From assembly GCA_963977425.1 (NCBI GenBank), contig CAXBOO010000003.1, positions 310,001-374,000 of the forward strand: DNA of 64,000 bases, written 5' to 3'. Of this stretch, positions 62,216 through 64,000 are shown one piece after another. Each line of letters begins with the position of its first letter. Within the stretch, counting starts at the first letter, position 1. Source of the DNA: CAXBOO01 sp963977425 (lineage in GTDB: Bacteria; Bacteroidota; Bacteroidia; Flavobacteriales_D; Luteibaculaceae). Under the pieces are notes generated by a model, which searched no databases, was not told the origin of the DNA, and saw only the letters and a list, made by a program, of their open reading frames with translations. Made by a program: the position numbers and the translations under genes.

Positions 62216-64000
62216 AGTTACTTTCATTCCTTGTCTTATTTGCCGGGCAATTTGTAATGGCTCAGAGTTATGATGCTGATGGAAGCCTTAAAAACGCTGA
62301 ATATCTGCTCAAACAAAACAGAAATTATGAAGCTCGCGAAATTCTTCAAAGTATAGTCAATGTTAACAGCGACAACCCTAAGGCCAATACCCTTTTAGGA
62401 AAATCGTATCTAGCCGAAAATGATTACGCAAACGCACTTAAATATTTTAAAGTTGCGTATCAATTTGGCGAAAAAACTACAATAGAAAATCTAATTCTAT
62501 TCGCGCAAACAGCCAAACAGAATGGTGATTATCAATTGGCGCAAGATATTGCAACCGATGCTTCTACAAAAATATACATTACAGGGCCCGACAGAGCTTT
62601 ACTTAGAAACATAAAAACGAGTATCAACGAAGTGCGAAATGGCTCATTTAAAGAGCATGTAAATGAACTATCACAATTTGCAAATAACTCGAGTGGATCT
62701 GAACTTGCGCCCTACCCTATAACAGATAAAAAATTCAGCTTCAGTAAGAGCACAAAATCTGAAGGAGGACTTACTGTAGAAAGTTTTGTTTCGGATGCAG
62801 AAACTTTAACTCAAATTGAAATCAATCCTGCTTATGGCAACGTTACAAATATTCAATTCTATAATGAAATTGCATATTTAACCATTTGCAAAGACGGTCT
62901 TTGCAACTTATATTCAGCTAATTACAACAAGAACTACAGACTAAAAAATGTAGCCCCAATAAAGGAATTGAACCTTGAAGGTTATTCTACTACTCAAGCA
63001 TTTGTTTTTAAGTTGAAAAACACAGATATGATGTTGTTTTCATCCAACCGCCCTTCCCTTTCTGGTGGCTTTGATATCTACCTTTCGTATAGAATGAGAA
63101 CCGAATGGTCTGCTCCGAAATTGTTGCCTAAAACAATCAATACACCGGGCAATGAAATAACCCCTTTTTATCGTGGCAATCAATTCTATTTTTCGAGCGA
63201 CTATCACCCTAGTTTAGGAGGGTTCGATATTTTTTCAGCAACAACCACCACATTCATTGATTTCAAGGATGTAGAAAACTTAGGAACACCTTTCAATTCG
63301 GTAGCCAACGATTTGTATTTCAAAATCTATCCCGAAGGTAAACAAGGCTTACTTAGTTCCAACCGATTAGGTTCTATTGAAGGTAGTTCTGCCACGTGTT
63401 GCAACGATATTTATCAGTTCCCTTGGCCGCCAAAATTATTGGAAATTAAAAAGGAAAAAACCACTCTAACTCAGGAAGAAAGTGAAACAGCGTATTACAA
63501 TAATCTAATCGATGAATTGAAAGCCATATTGCCGCTAACACTTTATTTCCACAACGATATACCTCTTCCGAATAAAACGGTTCCTACTTACAGTCAAACC
63601 TATTTTCCATACAAACGTATGGACACAGAATACATTAGAGAAAATTACAGTACCGACAACACCAATTTTTTCAACAATACATTGCCATTCGAATACAGCA
63701 AACTTCAAGTATTCACATCCCTCATTCAAGAAATTTTTAAAAGCGATTTGAATATTGAGTTCACAATCAAAGGTTTTGCATCGCCATTGGCCTCTAAAAA
63801 TTACAACGATGCCCTGAGTCAAAGACGTATCAATAGCTTCATCAATGAGTTGTTTGCTTACAAGGCTGGTTTATTTGAAGCTTACAGAAGCAATATCAGC
63901 ATCAATCAATTGCCCTTTGGTGAAACAAAAAGCGCAACAGGCGTTTCTGACGACAAATCCGACCCTAGAAATTCTATTTATGCCTTTGAAGCACTTAGAG
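62197..64000 (+). CDS. OmpA-family protein with TPR and PD40 domains (3' end outside window)
   Basis: The frame is open from ATG 62197 to the window edge (over 600 codons). A signal peptide (MPRIFIKLLSFLVLFAGQ to VMAQ) is followed by TPR-like helices (about residues 28-150; NAEYLLKQNRNYEAREILQS, TLLGKSYLAENDYANALKYF), WD40-like PD40 beta-propeller strands (about 170-410; FSSNRPSLSGGFDIYLSY, FYFSSDYHPSLGGFDIFS) and the beginning of an OmpA-like peptidoglycan-binding domain (FTIKGFASPLASKNYNDALSQRRINSF). This is the PorE-like architecture, which anchors T9SS complexes to peptidoglycan. It overlaps the PorP/SprF gene by 19 bases. Confidence 0.9.
   Translation, partial: MPRIFIKLLSFLVLFAGQFVMAQSYDADGSLKNAEYLLKQNRNYEAREILQSIVNVNSDNPKANTLLGKSYLAENDYANALKYFKVAYQFGEKTTIENLILFAQTAKQNGDYQLAQDIATDASTKIYITGPDRALLRNIKTSINEVRNGSFKEHVNELSQFANNSSGSELAPYPITDKKFSFSKSTKSEGGLTVESFVSDAETLTQIEINPAYGNVTNIQFYNEIAYLTICKDGLCNLYSANYNKNYRLKNVAPIKELNLEGYSTTQAFVFKLKNTDMMLFSSNRPSLSGGFDIYLSYRMRTEWSAPKLLPKTINTPGNEITPFYRGNQFYFSSDYHPSLGGFDIFSATTTTFIDFKDVENLGTPFNSVANDLYFKIYPEGKQGLLSSNRLGSIEGSSATCCNDIYQFPWPPKLLEIKKEKTTLTQEESETAYYNNLIDELKAILPLTLYFHNDIPLPNKTVPTYSQTYFPYKRMDTEYIRENYSTDNTNFFNNTLPFEYSKLQVFTSLIQEIFKSDLNIEFTIKGFASPLASKNYNDALSQRRINSFINELFAYKAGLFEAYRSNISINQLPFGETKSATGVSDDKSDPRNSIYAFEALR

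Overview
The window is a chromosomal segment of an AT-rich member of the Bacteroidota, most likely Flavobacteriales. The evidence is five exported proteins with type IX secretion system (T9SS) C-terminal sorting domains (four type A, one type B/CHU_C), a PorP/SprF-family protein, Bacteroidota-restricted families (DUF1599, BT_3928/DoxX-like, DUF2911, DUF5362), promoters of the -33 TTTG / -7 TAnnTTTG kind, weak Shine-Dalgarno signals and a tRNA gene without encoded CCA. I cannot resolve family or genus. There are no CRISPR arrays, insertion sequences, phage genes or rRNA genes, and no gap between genes exceeds 300 bases.

Layout. 1-7.5 kb (+ strand): 3' end of katG, a Gdx-type SMR exporter, a K+/H+ antiporter, a small unknown ORF, a two-helix K+ channel, a DEAD-box helicase with an unusual DEVD motif and a hairpin just before its start, a MepB-family protein and an orphan sensor kinase. 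7.6-16.5 kb: two large T9SS cargo proteins on opposite strands with unrelated heads (Asp-box propeller, ELWxxDGT repeats) but the same stalk of two-cysteine repeats; between them lie a GT-C glycosyltransferase and a small membrane protein. 16.6-20.7 kb (- strand): NYN-LOTUS protein, DUF5362 membrane protein, pentapeptide-repeat protein, SDR protein, rlmF and a DUF1456 gene, then a tRNA-Arg(ACG).

20.9-30.2 kb (- strand): a compact, mostly overlapping run read DUF1599, DoxX-like, lone peptide-type ABC permease, tpiA, prmA, a 1473-aa exported protein of unknown function, clpS. 30.2-37.9 kb: folP and a serine hydrolase (+), the overlapping run ruvX-def-lipoprotein-secreted protein (-), then dapD, a family-9 glycosyltransferase and an SRPBCC/GyrI-like protein (+). 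38-51.4 kb (- strand): DUF2911, cyclophilin, an NTF2-like lipoprotein, two giant GEVED/P-domain T9SS cargo proteins in tandem, a TPR protein and gyrA. 51.6-64 kb (+ strand): clpC, rarA, kdsA, an alpha/beta hydrolase lipoprotein, then a T9SS locus (type B cargo, PorP/SprF protein, OmpA/TPR protein that runs off the window).

How the genes fit together. Much is housekeeping: clpS and clpC form an adaptor/unfoldase pair encoded 30 kb apart; kdsA and the GT9 protein serve lipopolysaccharide; dapD serves lysine/diaminopimelate; def, prmA and rlmF act on the ribosome or nascent chains; ruvX, rarA and gyrA act on DNA. The accessory investment is in T9SS surface proteins, with one cargo packaged with its own PorP/SprF and OmpA-like partners. 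I found no clear new defence, mobile or biosynthetic system. The observations most worth a second look are small-scale: a terminator-like hairpin that also encodes a lipoprotein signal peptide, promoters only 4 nt before the start codons of two neighbouring genes (predicting leaderless mRNAs), the hairpin in front of the helicase gene, and the large unknown exported protein in the tpiA-prmA-clpS run.
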